Shown: one piece after another, positions 20,090 to 29,435 of the stretch
How positions within the stretch are numbered: the stretch's first letter is position 1
How the letters are laid out: each line of letters opens with the position of its first letter
Assembly (NCBI GenBank): GCA_963747425.1
Contig: CAVVFJ010000001.1
Coordinates: forward strand, 248,001 to 312,000
Length of the DNA: 64,000 nucleotides
Direction: 5' to 3'
Origin: DASUPK01 sp963747425
GTDB lineage: Bacteria; Actinomycetota; Thermoleophilia; Solirubrobacterales; 70-9
The notes under the pieces: model-generated
Databases searched by the model: none
The model's input: only the letters and a program-made list of their open reading frames with translations
What the model was told of the DNA's origin: nothing
Made by a program: the position numbers and the translations under genes

Positions 20090-20114
20090 AAAAAAGGCCC
20101 CTCGCCGAGGGGCC
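20090..20114 (-). terminator. intrinsic terminator in the rRNA leader / after tyrS
   Basis: On the minus strand an 8-bp GGCCCCTC-GGC-GAGGGGCC stem (20114-20096) is followed by six T (20095-20090). It lies about 100 nt downstream of the TATACT promoter and upstream of boxA, so it is either the tyrS terminator or an early-termination site in the rRNA leader. Confidence 0.75.
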
Positions 20115-20200
20115 CGGTGACGCCCGGCCGAGATCTCGGCCGATTTGGGCTCCTCTTACGAGGCGGCTCTTTTCGCGATCCAAAGCAAGAGCGACCGGGG

Positions 20201-20258
20201 AGTATAGCCCGCGAAGGCCGAGTTGTTCAAGGGGCCCGCGAAGGCCGAGTTGTTCAAG
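20201..20258 (-). promoter_or_regulatory. rRNA promoter with a 25-bp tandem duplication of its -35 region
   Basis: TTGAAC (20230-20225), an 18-nt spacer and TATACT (20206-20201) make the strongest promoter in the window. The stretch GCCCGCGAAGGCCGAGTTGTTCAAG occurs twice, at 20207-20231 and 20234-20258, with a 27-bp period; the upstream copy overlaps the tyrS stop codon and carries a second TTGAAC without its own TATACT. Confidence 0.75.
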
Positions 20259-21418
20259 AGCTGACCAGGCGCCTGAACTTGCGCTTCCCCACCTGGATCA
20301 CTCTCCCCTCGAGCTCGGAGGGATCCATGTCGAACTCTCCCGGCGCGAGAACCTTGCCGTCGACCTTCACGCCCCCCTGGTCGATCAGCCGTCGCGCCTC
20401 GCTCGAGCTCATGCCGAAGCCCTGGCCGAGAAGCTTCGGCATGTGGACGGCGCCCCCCGTTTCGACGTACGGGTCGAGGACGAGGTCCTCGACATCGTCC
20501 GGCACTCCCTTGAGGACGTGGATCTGGTCGAAGCGAGCCTCGGCTCCGGAACCCGCACCGTCGCCGTGGAAGCGGTCGACGATCCGCCGCGCCAGGGAGC
20601 GCTTTGCCTCAACGGCGGGGCCGGCCGGGGTGGGCTCACCAAGCAGCAGCTCGTAGTAGCGGCCCATCGCCTCGTCGGGAACTCGCATCAGCTTCCCGAA
20701 CATCTCCTCCGGTGGGTCGGTGACCCCCACGTAGTTGCCCAGCGACTTGCTCATCCGCCGAACGCCGTCGATGCCGGGAAGGATGGGCAGGGTCATGATC
20801 GATTGCTCCGGCACCTCGATAGGCGCGCTGGATGTCCCGGCCGAAGAGCAGGTTGAACTTCTGGTCGGTCCCCCCCAGCTCGACGTTCGCGCGAATCGCA
20901 ACCGAGTCGTATCCCTGGAGGATCGGGTAGAGCAGCTCGAGCGATGAGATCGGCTGATCCGCCTCGATGCGCCTCGTGAAGTCCTCCCGCTCGAGCAGGC
21001 GGGCAACCGTCACCTTGGCCATCAGCTCGAAGAGCTGCTGCGCCGGCATGTCGAGCCATTCGCTGTTGAACCGCACCTCCGTCGCGTCGCGGTCGAGCAC
21101 CTTGAAGGCCTGGTCCTGAAATGTCTTCGCGTTGGCGTCGATCTGCTTGGAGGTGAGGATCGGCCGCTGCGCATCGCGGCCGCTCGGGTCGCCGACCCGG
21201 GCCGTGTAGTCGCCGATGATCAGGATCACCTGATGCCCCTGCTGCTGAAACTGGGCCAGCTTGGTGAGCACGACCACGTGGCCGAGATGGATGTCGGGGG
21301 CGGTCGGATCGATCCCCAGCTTCACCCTGAGCGGCTCGCCCTTGGCGAGCTGCTTCTCGAGTGCGCCATTCGGCAGGGCCTCGTCGGCCCCGCGCATCAG
21401 TATGTCGAGGTCAGCCAT
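20254..21418 (-). CDS. tyrS: tyrosyl-tRNA synthetase, frame disrupted near 20818
   Basis: A bacterial TyrRS of about 387 residues once joined. The first part (to about 20820) has the HIGH-type APDIHLGHVVVLTKL, IIGDYTARVGDPSGR and NVELGGTDQKFNLLFGRDIQ; the second part, in the next frame, has EQSIMTLPILPGIDG, the KMSKS-type RRMSKSLGNYVG and a C-terminal S4-like domain (SSSEARRLIDQGGVKVDGK). Removing one base near 20818 joins them as A-Y-E-V-P-E-Q. TyrRS is normally essential, so an assembly error is likely. The ATG at 21418 is the family start; a leaderless upstream ORF overlaps it. Confidence 0.88.
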
Positions 21419-21488
21419 GCCTGAGCACGGCAATCATCCAGGCGCGGGCGGTCGCGAAAACGAGCGTCGGTACCCGGAATTCCGTCAC
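21411..21488 (-). CDS. leaderless upstream ORF overlapping tyrS (candidate)
   Basis: A 25-codon frame starts at GTG (21488), exactly 7 nt after a TAGCAT -10 box (21501-21496). It reads VTEFRVPTLVFATARAW..., and its TGA lies just inside the tyrS start (ATG at 21418). Ribosomes leaving this ORF could re-initiate on tyrS, which has no clear Shine-Dalgarno. It contains no tyrosine codon, so a tyrosine-sensing attenuator is not indicated. The alternative is a GTG that is never used. Confidence 0.35.
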   Translation of the reverse strand: MTEFRVPTLVFATARAWMIAVLRHG

Positions 21489-21614
21489 AGGGCCAATGCT
21501 AGACTGCCCCGTTCCGCCTGGCCGGGCGCGGAGGTCCGTGCGCGCTCCTAGTCTTACGTTCAGGCGCAGTTGGATCCGGGCGCGGGCCGGACACACAGAG
21601 TCGCCCTACGCGAC

Positions 21615-24600
21615 ATGACAGACGATTTCGACTTCGACTTCGATGTAGACCGAGGCCGGTCGGCTTCGCGGACTGAAGGCCGCGAGCCGGAGGAGGCTCC
21701 CGAGACCCGCAATGGCCGGGGCGACGGCTCCCGCGCGAACGGCGGTGCGAACGGATCCCCCGGCGATGGCAACGGCGGTGGAAACGGCTCGCGCGGCTAC
21801 GCATCTCGCGCCAAGGAGCTGCTCGACCGTCGCTCCGAGCTCGTCTATCAGGACGAGGAAGAGGACCTGCCCGAGGCTCCCCCTCCCCCGGCTCCAACCC
21901 CATTCCCATCCCGGCCCGACGAGGGCGATTGGCTCAGCCTCGGCGACGACGACTTCGAGCCGGGCAGTCGCTCGCCGCTGCGCGAGGCTGACGACGGACC
22001 GGCGGGCGCACCGACCCCAGGCGAGGCCCGCAACTTCGCCAAGGAGGCGCGGCGCCGGGCATCGCGGCGCCCGAGTCCGATTCTCGATCTCGATGCGGAG
22101 AGGGAGCAGCTGGAAAGCGATGACGCCGAGCCGGACGTCGACTTCGAGTCGATGCTCGAGCAACAGCCGCAGAAGAGCGCCGTGGCGCGCCGTGGCTCGG
22201 CCCTGAGGGACGCGTTCCGCGGCGGTGTGGAGAGCCTGCGACGAGTGGGCGGCGAGAGGATCGCCGAGGGGCGCGACCGCGTGCAGGCCCTGCGCGAGCG
22301 AGTCCCCTCGGTGCCGCAGCCGCGGCCCGCTGGCGCCGGCGACGGCAAGCCCCCGCCACCCCGGCTGCCCCGCCGGATCAGCTCGCGCCGGCCGCGCAAG
22401 CCCAAGCCGGGCCGCATCAAGAAGTTCCGCCTGCTGATCATCCTCGCCGGTCTCGGCATTCTGGCGATCGTCTCGACCTTCTTCGGGATGATGATGGCGA
22501 TCACCCAGGACCTGCCTCAGCTCGAGAACAAGAAGGAGTTCTCCGAGGCAAAGAACTCGGTCGTGCTGGACGACCAGGGAAACAAGATCGGGACACTGCT
22601 GAACAACAACCAGCGGATCCTGGTCGACTCCGATCAGATCTCTCCCTATATGAAGCAGGCCGCGGTCGCGATCGAGGACAGGCGCTTCTACCAGCACGGC
22701 GGGTTCGACCTTCAGGGAATGGCCCGAGCGGCCTTCCAGGACGTCTTGCCGGGTGGGTCGACCCAGGGTGCCTCGACGATCACGGAGCAGTTCGTCAAGA
22801 ACGCCCTCGAGGCGCAGGGCAGCCGAACGATCTTCGAGAAGTTCCGCGAGGCCGCCCTCGCAACCCAGCTCGAGCGCCATTGGACCAAGGACAAGATCCT
22901 CACGGAGTACCTCAACACCATCTACTTTGGCGAGGGCGCCTATGGGATCGAGGCGGCCGCTCACACTTACTTCGGCTGGAACCATCCAGGCTGCGGGCAG
23001 AGCGGGCAAGACCCCTGCGCCAAGGAGCTGACGCCCCCGGAGGCCGCGATGCTCGCGGGGATCATCGCCTCGCCGTCCGCGTTCTCGCCGAGGGCCAATC
23101 CGCAGGCCGCGACCGACCGGCGCAACCTGGTGCTGAAGAACATGCTCGATCAGGGGGACATCGCCCAGGATGAGTACGACGGCCCGGCCCAGGGGATCAA
23201 CGTCCAGGTGCCGACGCCGTCGCAGATCCGCCGCCCGACTGACGACTCCCTATCCCCGTATTTCACTTCCTGGCTCCGCCAGCAGGTGGTCGACCTCTAC
23301 GGCGCGGGCCGCGCCTTCGGGGCCGGCTACCAGATCCACAGCTCGCTGGACCTCGATATGCAGAACAAGGCGCAGGAGATCGCGCAGGGCACGCTCTCGG
23401 GCGTCACCCCGACGGCGTCCGTGGTGGTGATCGACAACTCCACCGGTCAGGTCAAGGCGATGGTCGGCGGCAACAACTTCCAGACTCACCCCTTCAACCT
23501 GGCGACCAACGGGCACCGACAGCCGGGTTCCTCGTTCAAGCCGTTCACGCTGGCAACCGCTCTGAGTCAGGGGATCTCGCCGAACAACAGCTACAGCTCG
23601 AACGAGAAGGTCTTCAAGGTCCCCCACGGAGGGAAGGAGGTCTTCGACGTCCACAACTACAGCGACGAGTACTACGGCAGCTCCACCCTGTACGACGCGA
23701 CGCTGCACTCGGACAACTCGGTCTTCGCCGAGCTGGCGCTCGGGGACACCCTGAGATGCCTGTCTGGTTGCGGCGGCAGCCCGGCGGTCAAGGGAGGGAC
23801 CAAGCGGATCGCTCACACCGCGCACGAGATGGGCATCCAGACCAAGTTCTCGACGAACCCCTCGATGGTCCTTGGCGCGATCGACCCGGGCGTCACCCCG
23901 CTCGAGATGACGCACGCCTACGAGACCATCTCGACGGGCGGTGAGCGCGTCGGCGGCAATCTGGACAGCACTCAGGGGCCGAACAACAAGGCAACCGACC
24001 TGGGGCCGGTCGCCATCGACAAGGTCACAGCACCCAACGGGAACACGGTCGCCGAGAACAAGACGAAGAAGTCTCGCGTCCTCTCATCCAGCGTCGCCAA
24101 CGAGGTGAAGAGCATTCTTCACGCGAACGTCCTGGGCGGAACCGGGAAGCTCGCCCAATTCGGCAATTCCTCCGAGTGGGGCAAGACGGGGACGACGGAG
24201 AACAACGGCGACGCCTGGTTCTGCGGCGGCGATGACCACTTCACAGCGTGCGTCTGGGTGGGTCACGCCGACAGCACCGAGTCGATGTCGACCGACTACA
24301 ACGGCGGCCCGGTCGACGGCGGCACGTTCCCGGCGTATATCTGGGGGCAGGTCATGCAGTCGATCGAGTCGATCTACTCGGAGCACAAGGCCGCGGCGAA
24401 CGACAAGGGCGGCTCGAGCTCCAGCAGCACGGACTCCTCGTCATCCAGCTCCTCCTGCTGCTCCTCTTCGTCCAGCTCCTCGTCCAGCTCCTCTTCTTCC
24501 GGGTCGACCGGCGGCGGAGGAGGAGGCGGTGGGAACGCCACGGCTCCGGCTCCCGCCGCGGGTGGCGGAGGCGGCGGAGCCACCGGCGGAGGTTCCACCG

Positions 24601-24626
24601 GCGGCACCGGCGGCACCGGTCTCTAG
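21615..24626 (+). CDS. class A penicillin-binding protein (transglycosylase/transpeptidase)
   Basis: A 1003-residue bifunctional peptidoglycan synthase. The first 270 residues are acidic, disordered and cytoplasmic; one membrane segment follows (FRLLIILAGLGILAIVSTFF). The GT51 domain has EDRRFYQHGGFDLQG, GGSTQGASTITEQFVKN and TEYLNTIYFGEGAYG. The transpeptidase has SSFK in QPGSSFKPFTLA, SDN in HSDNSVF and KTG in WGKTGTTENN. The tail is a poly-Ser run with a Cys pair, then poly-Gly/Pro, typical of wall-spanning ends. The ATG at 21615 gives MTDDFDFDFDVD; a TTG at 21570, 9 nt after a TACGTT box, is an alternative leaderless start. Confidence 0.92.
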   Translation: MTDDFDFDFDVDRGRSASRTEGREPEEAPETRNGRGDGSRANGGANGSPGDGNGGGNGSRGYASRAKELLDRRSELVYQDEEEDLPEAPPPPAPTPFPSRPDEGDWLSLGDDDFEPGSRSPLREADDGPAGAPTPGEARNFAKEARRRASRRPSPILDLDAEREQLESDDAEPDVDFESMLEQQPQKSAVARRGSALRDAFRGGVESLRRVGGERIAEGRDRVQALRERVPSVPQPRPAGAGDGKPPPPRLPRRISSRRPRKPKPGRIKKFRLLIILAGLGILAIVSTFFGMMMAITQDLPQLENKKEFSEAKNSVVLDDQGNKIGTLLNNNQRILVDSDQISPYMKQAAVAIEDRRFYQHGGFDLQGMARAAFQDVLPGGSTQGASTITEQFVKNALEAQGSRTIFEKFREAALATQLERHWTKDKILTEYLNTIYFGEGAYGIEAAAHTYFGWNHPGCGQSGQDPCAKELTPPEAAMLAGIIASPSAFSPRANPQAATDRRNLVLKNMLDQGDIAQDEYDGPAQGINVQVPTPSQIRRPTDDSLSPYFTSWLRQQVVDLYGAGRAFGAGYQIHSSLDLDMQNKAQEIAQGTLSGVTPTASVVVIDNSTGQVKAMVGGNNFQTHPFNLATNGHRQPGSSFKPFTLATALSQGISPNNSYSSNEKVFKVPHGGKEVFDVHNYSDEYYGSSTLYDATLHSDNSVFAELALGDTLRCLSGCGGSPAVKGGTKRIAHTAHEMGIQTKFSTNPSMVLGAIDPGVTPLEMTHAYETISTGGERVGGNLDSTQGPNNKATDLGPVAIDKVTAPNGNTVAENKTKKSRVLSSSVANEVKSILHANVLGGTGKLAQFGNSSEWGKTGTTENNGDAWFCGGDDHFTACVWVGHADSTESMSTDYNGGPVDGGTFPAYIWGQVMQSIESIYSEHKAAANDKGGSSSSSTDSSSSSSSCCSSSSSSSSSSSSSGSTGGGGGGGGNATAPAPAAGGGGGGATGGGSTGGTGGTGL
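24408..24610 (+). repeat. Ser/Gly-coding low-complexity tract at the 3' end of the PBP gene
   Basis: AGC/TCC/TCG triplet runs encode about 30 serines interrupted by CC, then GGA/GGC runs encode poly-Gly. Such tracts change length easily by slippage. Confidence 0.75.
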
Positions 24627-25213
24627 GCGGCCCGTTCGGCAGCGGCGACGGAGGGCCAGGGCCGCGAGACGTAACGGTTGCCCTTGACGCAGTGGCGCCA
24701 GGGAAGCTCAGCGGCCTTGGTGATCCCGATCCGTGTGGCGCTGACGATCTCGGCGCCGTTCCAGCTCGCGGTGCGCGGGGAGATCTCAAAGGGAGGCCTG
24801 CCAAGGTCCGCGCCGTTCAGCGATAGGCCGACGCCGAGCGCCTCGGTCAGCTTGCCGGGGCCGGAGCAAAGCCCCTCAACCTCATCTCGGCCCCGGCGCT
24901 CGCGCATCAGATCGATGCCCTCGGTGGGCTCGAGCGCGCGGATCAGCACCGCTGCCGGGCTTCCCTCCGGCTCAGCGACCGCGTTGAGCAGGCTGTGGAT
25001 CCCGTAGGAGAGGTAGACGTAGGCATGTCCCGGAGGGCCGAAGAGCACCTCGTTGCGCGCCGTCCGGCCGACGTACGCGTGGCAGGCCGGGTCCGTCGCG
25101 TCATAGGCCTCGGTCTCGACAATGATCCCGGCGGTCTCGCCGACCGCCAGCTCGCAGCCGATCAGGTCACGCGCGACCTCGTGAACGGAGCGGTCGAAGA
25201 ACTCGCGGTTCAC
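24623..25213 (-). CDS. mpg: 3-methyladenine DNA glycosylase (AAG/Mpg family)
   Basis: A 196-residue base-excision enzyme that removes alkylated purines. Family marks: ARDLIGCELAV, IIVETEAYDATDPACHAY (with catalytic Glu), NEVLFGPPGHAYVYLSYGIHSLLNAV, AVLIRALEP and GLCSGPGKLTEALGV. The length is normal. The ATG overlaps the argH stop (ATGA), so it is the last gene of a long operon. Its stop overlaps the end of the PBP gene by 4 bp, tail to tail. Confidence 0.93.
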   Translation of the reverse strand: MNREFFDRSVHEVARDLIGCELAVGETAGIIVETEAYDATDPACHAYVGRTARNEVLFGPPGHAYVYLSYGIHSLLNAVAEPEGSPAAVLIRALEPTEGIDLMRERRGRDEVEGLCSGPGKLTEALGVGLSLNGADLGRPPFEISPRTASWNGAEIVSATRIGITKAAELPWRHCVKGNRYVSRPWPSVAAAERAA

Positions 25214-26580
25214 GCTCGCAGGGCCGCGAGCGCCTCGCGCGCCAGCTCGAGTTGCTCGTCCAGGCGGCCCGAGGCGGTCCCTCCGGACGAGACCTTCGAT
25301 TCGATCGTCTGACCGGATTCGAGCGCGCGCCGCACCGCCTGCCGGGCGTCCTCAGGGACGCCGTCGAGCTCTGAGGTGGTCATCTCCGAAAGCGGCTTGC
25401 CCGACTCGACCGCCGCCTTGACCAGTCCTCCCACCAGGCCGTGCGCCTCACGGAAGGGGACACCCTCCTGCACCAGCGCGTCGGCGAGATCGGTGGCCGC
25501 GAGCATCTCGTCTGCCGCGGCGGCCGCCAGCCGGTCCCGGTTGAAGCTGATGCCGGCAAGCATCCCGGTCGCCGCCGCCAGGCAGAGCTCCAGGTTGTCG
25601 ATCGCGTCGAAGAGTGGCTCCTTGTCCTCCTGGAGGTCCTTGCTGTACGCGAGGGGTAGGGCGTGCATCGTGCCGAGCAGGCTCGCCAGCGACGCCGCGA
25701 TCCGCGGAGCCTTGCCGCGGAGCAGCTCGGCCGCGTCGGGATTCTTCTTCTGGGGCATGATGCTCGAGCCCGAGGCGAACGAGTCCGGCAGCTCGCAGAA
25801 GCCGAACTCCTGGCTGGACCAGAGCACGATCTCTGAGCCGAGCCGGGAGAGGTGCATCGCGCAGATGGACGCCGCGCTCAGGTAGTCGAGGGCGAAGTCG
25901 CGGTTGGAGACCGCATCGAGCGAGTTCGGGTACGGGCGCTCGAATCCGAGGTCCGCTGCAAGCTGCTCGCGGTCCAGGTCCCAGTTCAGGCCGGCAAGGG
26001 CTCCGGAGCCCGCGGGCATGTCCGTGGTCGCCTCCGCCGCCCGGAAGAAACGGCGGGAATCCCGCTGGAACATCCAGAAGTAGGCGAGCAGATGATGGCC
26101 GAGGTAGATGGGCTGCGCGCGCTGCAGGTGGGTGTAGGCGGGTGCCGCCCAGTCGCGGTGGGCCTCCGCCTGCGCCACCAGCGCCTCCATCAGGCTCTCG
26201 AGCAATGCGATCGCTCGCGCGGCGTGGGCCCTGACCAGCAGGGAGAGGTCGGTCGCCACCTGGTCGTTCCGAGAGCGTGCGGTATGGAGCTTTCCCCCAA
26301 GGGGACCGATCAGCTCGGTGAGCCGCCGCTCGATCGCCATGTGGATGTCCTCGTCGTCCTCGTGGAACTCGAACGTTCCCTTGTCCAGCTCGGCCCCGAC
26401 TTGGTCGAGTCCCTCGGAGATCTTCCCCAGCTCCTCATCGTCCAGCACGCCGAGCTTGGCCAGCGCCCGCGCGTGCGCCTTCGACTGCTCGACGTCGAAG
26501 GACGCCAGGCGCCAGTCGAAGGAGATCGAGGAGTTGATCCGCGCAAAAAGCGGGTCCTGCTCTTCGCCGAAGCGGGACAT
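25210..26580 (-). CDS. argH: argininosuccinate lyase
   Basis: A 456-residue enzyme of the fumarase/aspartase superfamily, last step of arginine synthesis (argininosuccinate to arginine and fumarate). Seen: LHTARSRNDQVATDL, THLQRAQPIYLGHHL, the catalytic signature GSSIMPQKKNPDAAELLRGK, and SKDLQEDKEPLFDA. The ATG at 26580 lies 6 nt after TAGACT, which overlaps the stop of the aminotransferase upstream, so it may have its own leaderless promoter as well as read-through. Confidence 0.95.
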   Translation of the reverse strand: MSRFGEEQDPLFARINSSISFDWRLASFDVEQSKAHARALAKLGVLDDEELGKISEGLDQVGAELDKGTFEFHEDDEDIHMAIERRLTELIGPLGGKLHTARSRNDQVATDLSLLVRAHAARAIALLESLMEALVAQAEAHRDWAAPAYTHLQRAQPIYLGHHLLAYFWMFQRDSRRFFRAAEATTDMPAGSGALAGLNWDLDREQLAADLGFERPYPNSLDAVSNRDFALDYLSAASICAMHLSRLGSEIVLWSSQEFGFCELPDSFASGSSIMPQKKNPDAAELLRGKAPRIAASLASLLGTMHALPLAYSKDLQEDKEPLFDAIDNLELCLAAATGMLAGISFNRDRLAAAAADEMLAATDLADALVQEGVPFREAHGLVGGLVKAAVESGKPLSEMTTSELDGVPEDARQAVRRALESGQTIESKVSSGGTASGRLDEQLELAREALAALRA

Positions 26581-26589
26581 GGGCTGAGT

Positions 26590-27744
26590 CTAGGGCCGGA
26601 TTCCGAGCGCTTCGCCCAGTGCCGTGCAGACCCGATCGACCTCTGACTCGGTCATCGAGGTGAAGAAGGGAAGGGCCAGCGAGCGCTCCGCCACCCGCTC
26701 GGCGACGGGGAACTCGCCGCCCGCAAAGCCGAAGCGCTCGCGGTACGGGGGGAGAAGGTGGATGCAGGGCAGGTACGCCTTGGAGGCGATCCCGTTCGCC
26801 GCGAGGGAGGCGATCACCGCATCGCGGTCCGCGCCCGCGGGCAACTGGACGACGAAGACGAACCAGCTGCGGCGCTCGTCGCCCTGGTTCTCGCAGGGCA
26901 GGACGGTGTCCTCGTTGTCTTCCTCCCCTGCCGGTTCGGCCCCGAGCTGGGTGAGCCGCTCGCGGTAGAGCGCGGCCACGTTCTCGCGCGCGTTCAGCAT
27001 CTCGCCCAGCCGCTCCAGCTGGGCGATGCCGATAGCGGCGTGCAGGTCGGTGAGCCTGTAGTTGAAGCCGAGCCGGTCATGCTCGACCTGCTCCATGTCG
27101 GGTGCGCGGCCCTGGTTGCGCTCGCTGCGCACGCTCTCCGCCTGGTCGCGATCGTGAGTGACCAGCATCCCGCCCTCCCCCGTGGTCATCTGCTTGTTCG
27201 CGTAGAAGGCGAAGGTGGAGATGTTCCCGGACATCCCGACTCGCCGGCCGTCGCGGTCGACTGCGCCGAGGGCCTGGCAGGCGTCCTCCAGGAGGCCGAG
27301 GTCGCTCTCCGAGGCGATCTTGGCGAACGCCGGGATGTCGGCCGGGTATCCGAAGATGTGGACGGGCAGGATCCCGGCCGTGCTCTCCCCCACCGCCGCT
27401 GCGACGGGCTCCGGGTCGAGGTTGAAGGTGACCGGATCGATGTCGCAGAAGACCGGCTTCGCACCCTCGTAGAGCAGGCAATTGGAGGAGGCGACGAAGC
27501 TGAGCGGGCTGGTGATGACCTCGTCGCCCTCGCTCCATCCCATGGCCCGGACCCCCAGATGGAGAGCCGCCGTTCCGCTCGAGACGGCCACCGCGTAGCC
27601 ATCGCCAAGCCAGTCGGAGAAGTCGGTCTCGAACTGCTCGAGCTTCGGGCCCAGGGAGAGCGTGCCGGAGCGAACTACCTCCAGCAGCAGCTCCTCCTCG
27701 CGCGGGCCGAGCTCAGGGCGTGCGAGCGGGATCGGTTCGTTCAC
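26590..27744 (-). CDS. DegT/DnrJ/EryC1/StrS-family aminotransferase
   Basis: A 384-residue PLP-dependent sugar aminotransferase-like protein. Seen: the start IPLARPELGPREEELLLEVVRSG, VAVSSGTAALHLG, DEVITSPLSFVASSNCLLYEGAKPVF, LEDACQALGA, and the PLP lysine in FAFYANKQMTTGEGG. These enzymes transfer an amino group to nucleotide-linked keto sugars. No sugar-nucleotide gene lies next to it; it sits between cimA and argH and overlaps the cimA 3' end by 32 bp, so its true acceptor is unknown. Confidence 0.9.
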   Translation of the reverse strand: MNEPIPLARPELGPREEELLLEVVRSGTLSLGPKLEQFETDFSDWLGDGYAVAVSSGTAALHLGVRAMGWSEGDEVITSPLSFVASSNCLLYEGAKPVFCDIDPVTFNLDPEPVAAAVGESTAGILPVHIFGYPADIPAFAKIASESDLGLLEDACQALGAVDRDGRRVGMSGNISTFAFYANKQMTTGEGGMLVTHDRDQAESVRSERNQGRAPDMEQVEHDRLGFNYRLTDLHAAIGIAQLERLGEMLNARENVAALYRERLTQLGAEPAGEEDNEDTVLPCENQGDERRSWFVFVVQLPAGADRDAVIASLAANGIASKAYLPCIHLLPPYRERFGFAGGEFPVAERVAERSLALPFFTSMTESEVDRVCTALGEALGIRP

Positions 27745-29353
27745 TCGTTGCGGTGCTCTCGTCGCGTGGCTGGAAGGCGTACTCGAGCGAGTCGACCAGT
27801 GCTTCCCACGAGGCCTCGATGATGTTCTCCGAGACGCCGATCGAGCCCCATTCGCGCTCGCCGTCGGACGAGTCCAGCAGCACCCGGGTGACCGCCCCGG
27901 TGCCGTGGTGCTCGTCCAGGATCCGGACCTTGTAGTTGGTGAGCTCGATGTCTGCCAGGTGCGGGTGGCGATCGATGATCGCTCCGCGCAGCGCCTTGTC
28001 GAGCGCGTTCACCGGGCCGTTGCCCTCGGCGGTTCGCAGGTAGCGCTCGCCGTCGACCCAGACCTTGATGGTGGCCTCGGTGACGACCTTGCCGTCCTCG
28101 CGCTTCTCAACCATCACCCGGAAGCCCTCGAGCCGGAAGAGCGGCTCGTAGCCCTCGGTCTCCTTGCGGAGGAGCAGCTCGAAGGAGGCGTCCGCGGCCT
28201 CGTAGTGGTAGCCACGATGCTCTCGCTCCTTCAGGGTGCGCAGAGCCCTCGCAGCCTGCTCGTCGTCGAGCGCGATGCCCGAGCGCTCGGCCCGCTGCAG
28301 CACGGTTCCCTTGCCTGAGAGCTCCGAGACGACCACCTCGCGCTGGTTGCCGACCTCGGCCGGGTCCATGTGCTCGAAGGTGCGCGCGTCGGCGCTCACG
28401 CCGGCCACGTGCATGCCGCCCTTGTGGGCGAACGCGTTGCGCCCCACGAACGGCTGGTCCGGGTCCGGCGTGATGTTGAGCAGCTCGTCGATGAAGTGGG
28501 CGATCCCGGTGAGCCGTGCGAGCTGGTCGTCCTCGACGCAGCGGTAGCCCATCTTCAGCTGGAGCGCCGGCAGGATCGAGGTCAGGTTGGCGTTTCCGGT
28601 GCGTTCCCCGATGCCGTTGATCGTCCCCTGCACCAGGCTCGCACCCTGGTCGACCGCCGCCAGGGAGTTCGCGACGGCGCACTCGAGGTCGTTGTGCGTA
28701 TGGATGCCAACACTAATCGGGGGCTGCTCCGCTTCGCGTCCGCCGCCCCCTCTCATCCCGAGCTCGTCGACCATCGCCTTGGTTGCCTCCGCGATCTGCG
28801 CCGGCAGGCTCGAGCCGTTGGTGTCGCAGAGGGTGACGTTCTCGGCGCCCGCGTCGGCGGCGGCGCGCAGGCACTCCAGCGCGTAGCCGGCGTCGTCGCG
28901 ATAGCCATCGAAGAAGTGCTCGGCGTCGTAGATCACCCGCTTGCCGGCCTGGGTGAGATAGGCGACGGAATCGCGGATCATGGCCAGGTTCTCCTCCCGG
29001 CTCACCTTGGTGACCTTCTCGAGGTGAAGGCCCCAGGTCTTACCGACCAGCGTCACCGCGGGGGCGAAGCCGGTGGCGAGCAGCCGCAGCGCCTCGTCCT
29101 CCGCCGCCTCGGTGTCGCGGCGCCGGGTCATTCCGAAGGCGCAGACCGCCGCCTGCTTGAGCTCCACCTCCGCCAGCATCTCGAAGAGCTCGAGCTCCTT
29201 GGGGTTGGATCCCGGGAACCCGCCCTCGATGAAGTGGATCCCCAGCTCGTCGAGCTTGCGGACCACGCGAACCTTCTCCTGCGCGGACAGGGACATGCCC
29301 TGGCCCTGCATGCCGTCGCGCAAAGTCGTGTCGTAGAGGAGTACCTGTCGCAT
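27713..29353 (-). CDS. cimA: (R)-citramalate synthase CimA
   Basis: A 546-residue DRE-TIM metallolyase: VLLYDTTLRDGMQGQGMSLS (catalytic DTTLRDG), HFIEGGFPGSNPKE, YDAEHFFDGYRDD, TLCDTNGSSLP, GIHTHNDLECAVANSLA, and a C-terminal LeuA-type regulatory domain. The motif EHFFDG and GGFPGSNP distinguish CimA from LeuA, which is separately present at 35455. It condenses pyruvate and acetyl-CoA to citramalate, giving isoleucine without threonine. It is preceded by a 127-bp structured spacer with a short upstream ORF. Confidence 0.92.
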   Translation of the reverse strand: MRQVLLYDTTLRDGMQGQGMSLSAQEKVRVVRKLDELGIHFIEGGFPGSNPKELELFEMLAEVELKQAAVCAFGMTRRRDTEAAEDEALRLLATGFAPAVTLVGKTWGLHLEKVTKVSREENLAMIRDSVAYLTQAGKRVIYDAEHFFDGYRDDAGYALECLRAAADAGAENVTLCDTNGSSLPAQIAEATKAMVDELGMRGGGGREAEQPPISVGIHTHNDLECAVANSLAAVDQGASLVQGTINGIGERTGNANLTSILPALQLKMGYRCVEDDQLARLTGIAHFIDELLNITPDPDQPFVGRNAFAHKGGMHVAGVSADARTFEHMDPAEVGNQREVVVSELSGKGTVLQRAERSGIALDDEQAARALRTLKEREHRGYHYEAADASFELLLRKETEGYEPLFRLEGFRVMVEKREDGKVVTEATIKVWVDGERYLRTAEGNGPVNALDKALRGAIIDRHPHLADIELTNYKVRILDEHHGTGAVTRVLLDSSDGEREWGSIGVSENIIEASWEALVDSLEYAFQPRDESTATSERTDPARTP

Positions 29354-29386
29354 CGCTGCCTTTCTGCTCCGTGGTGGGCGGTTGAA

Positions 29387-29435
29387 CCCCTGAACGGGGG
29401 CGTGCGAGAGCCGCTGGCCGCTAGGCGGCAGCGGT
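29387..29435 (-). promoter_or_regulatory. structured spacer before cimA (two hairpins)
   Basis: Between ilvE and cimA, CCGCTGGCCGCTAGGCGGCAGC (29411-29434) is a near-palindrome and CCCC-TGAAC-GGGG (29387-29399) a second hairpin. The stop codon of the short upstream ORF lies inside the first. No T-tract is present. A possible attenuator. Confidence 0.35.
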
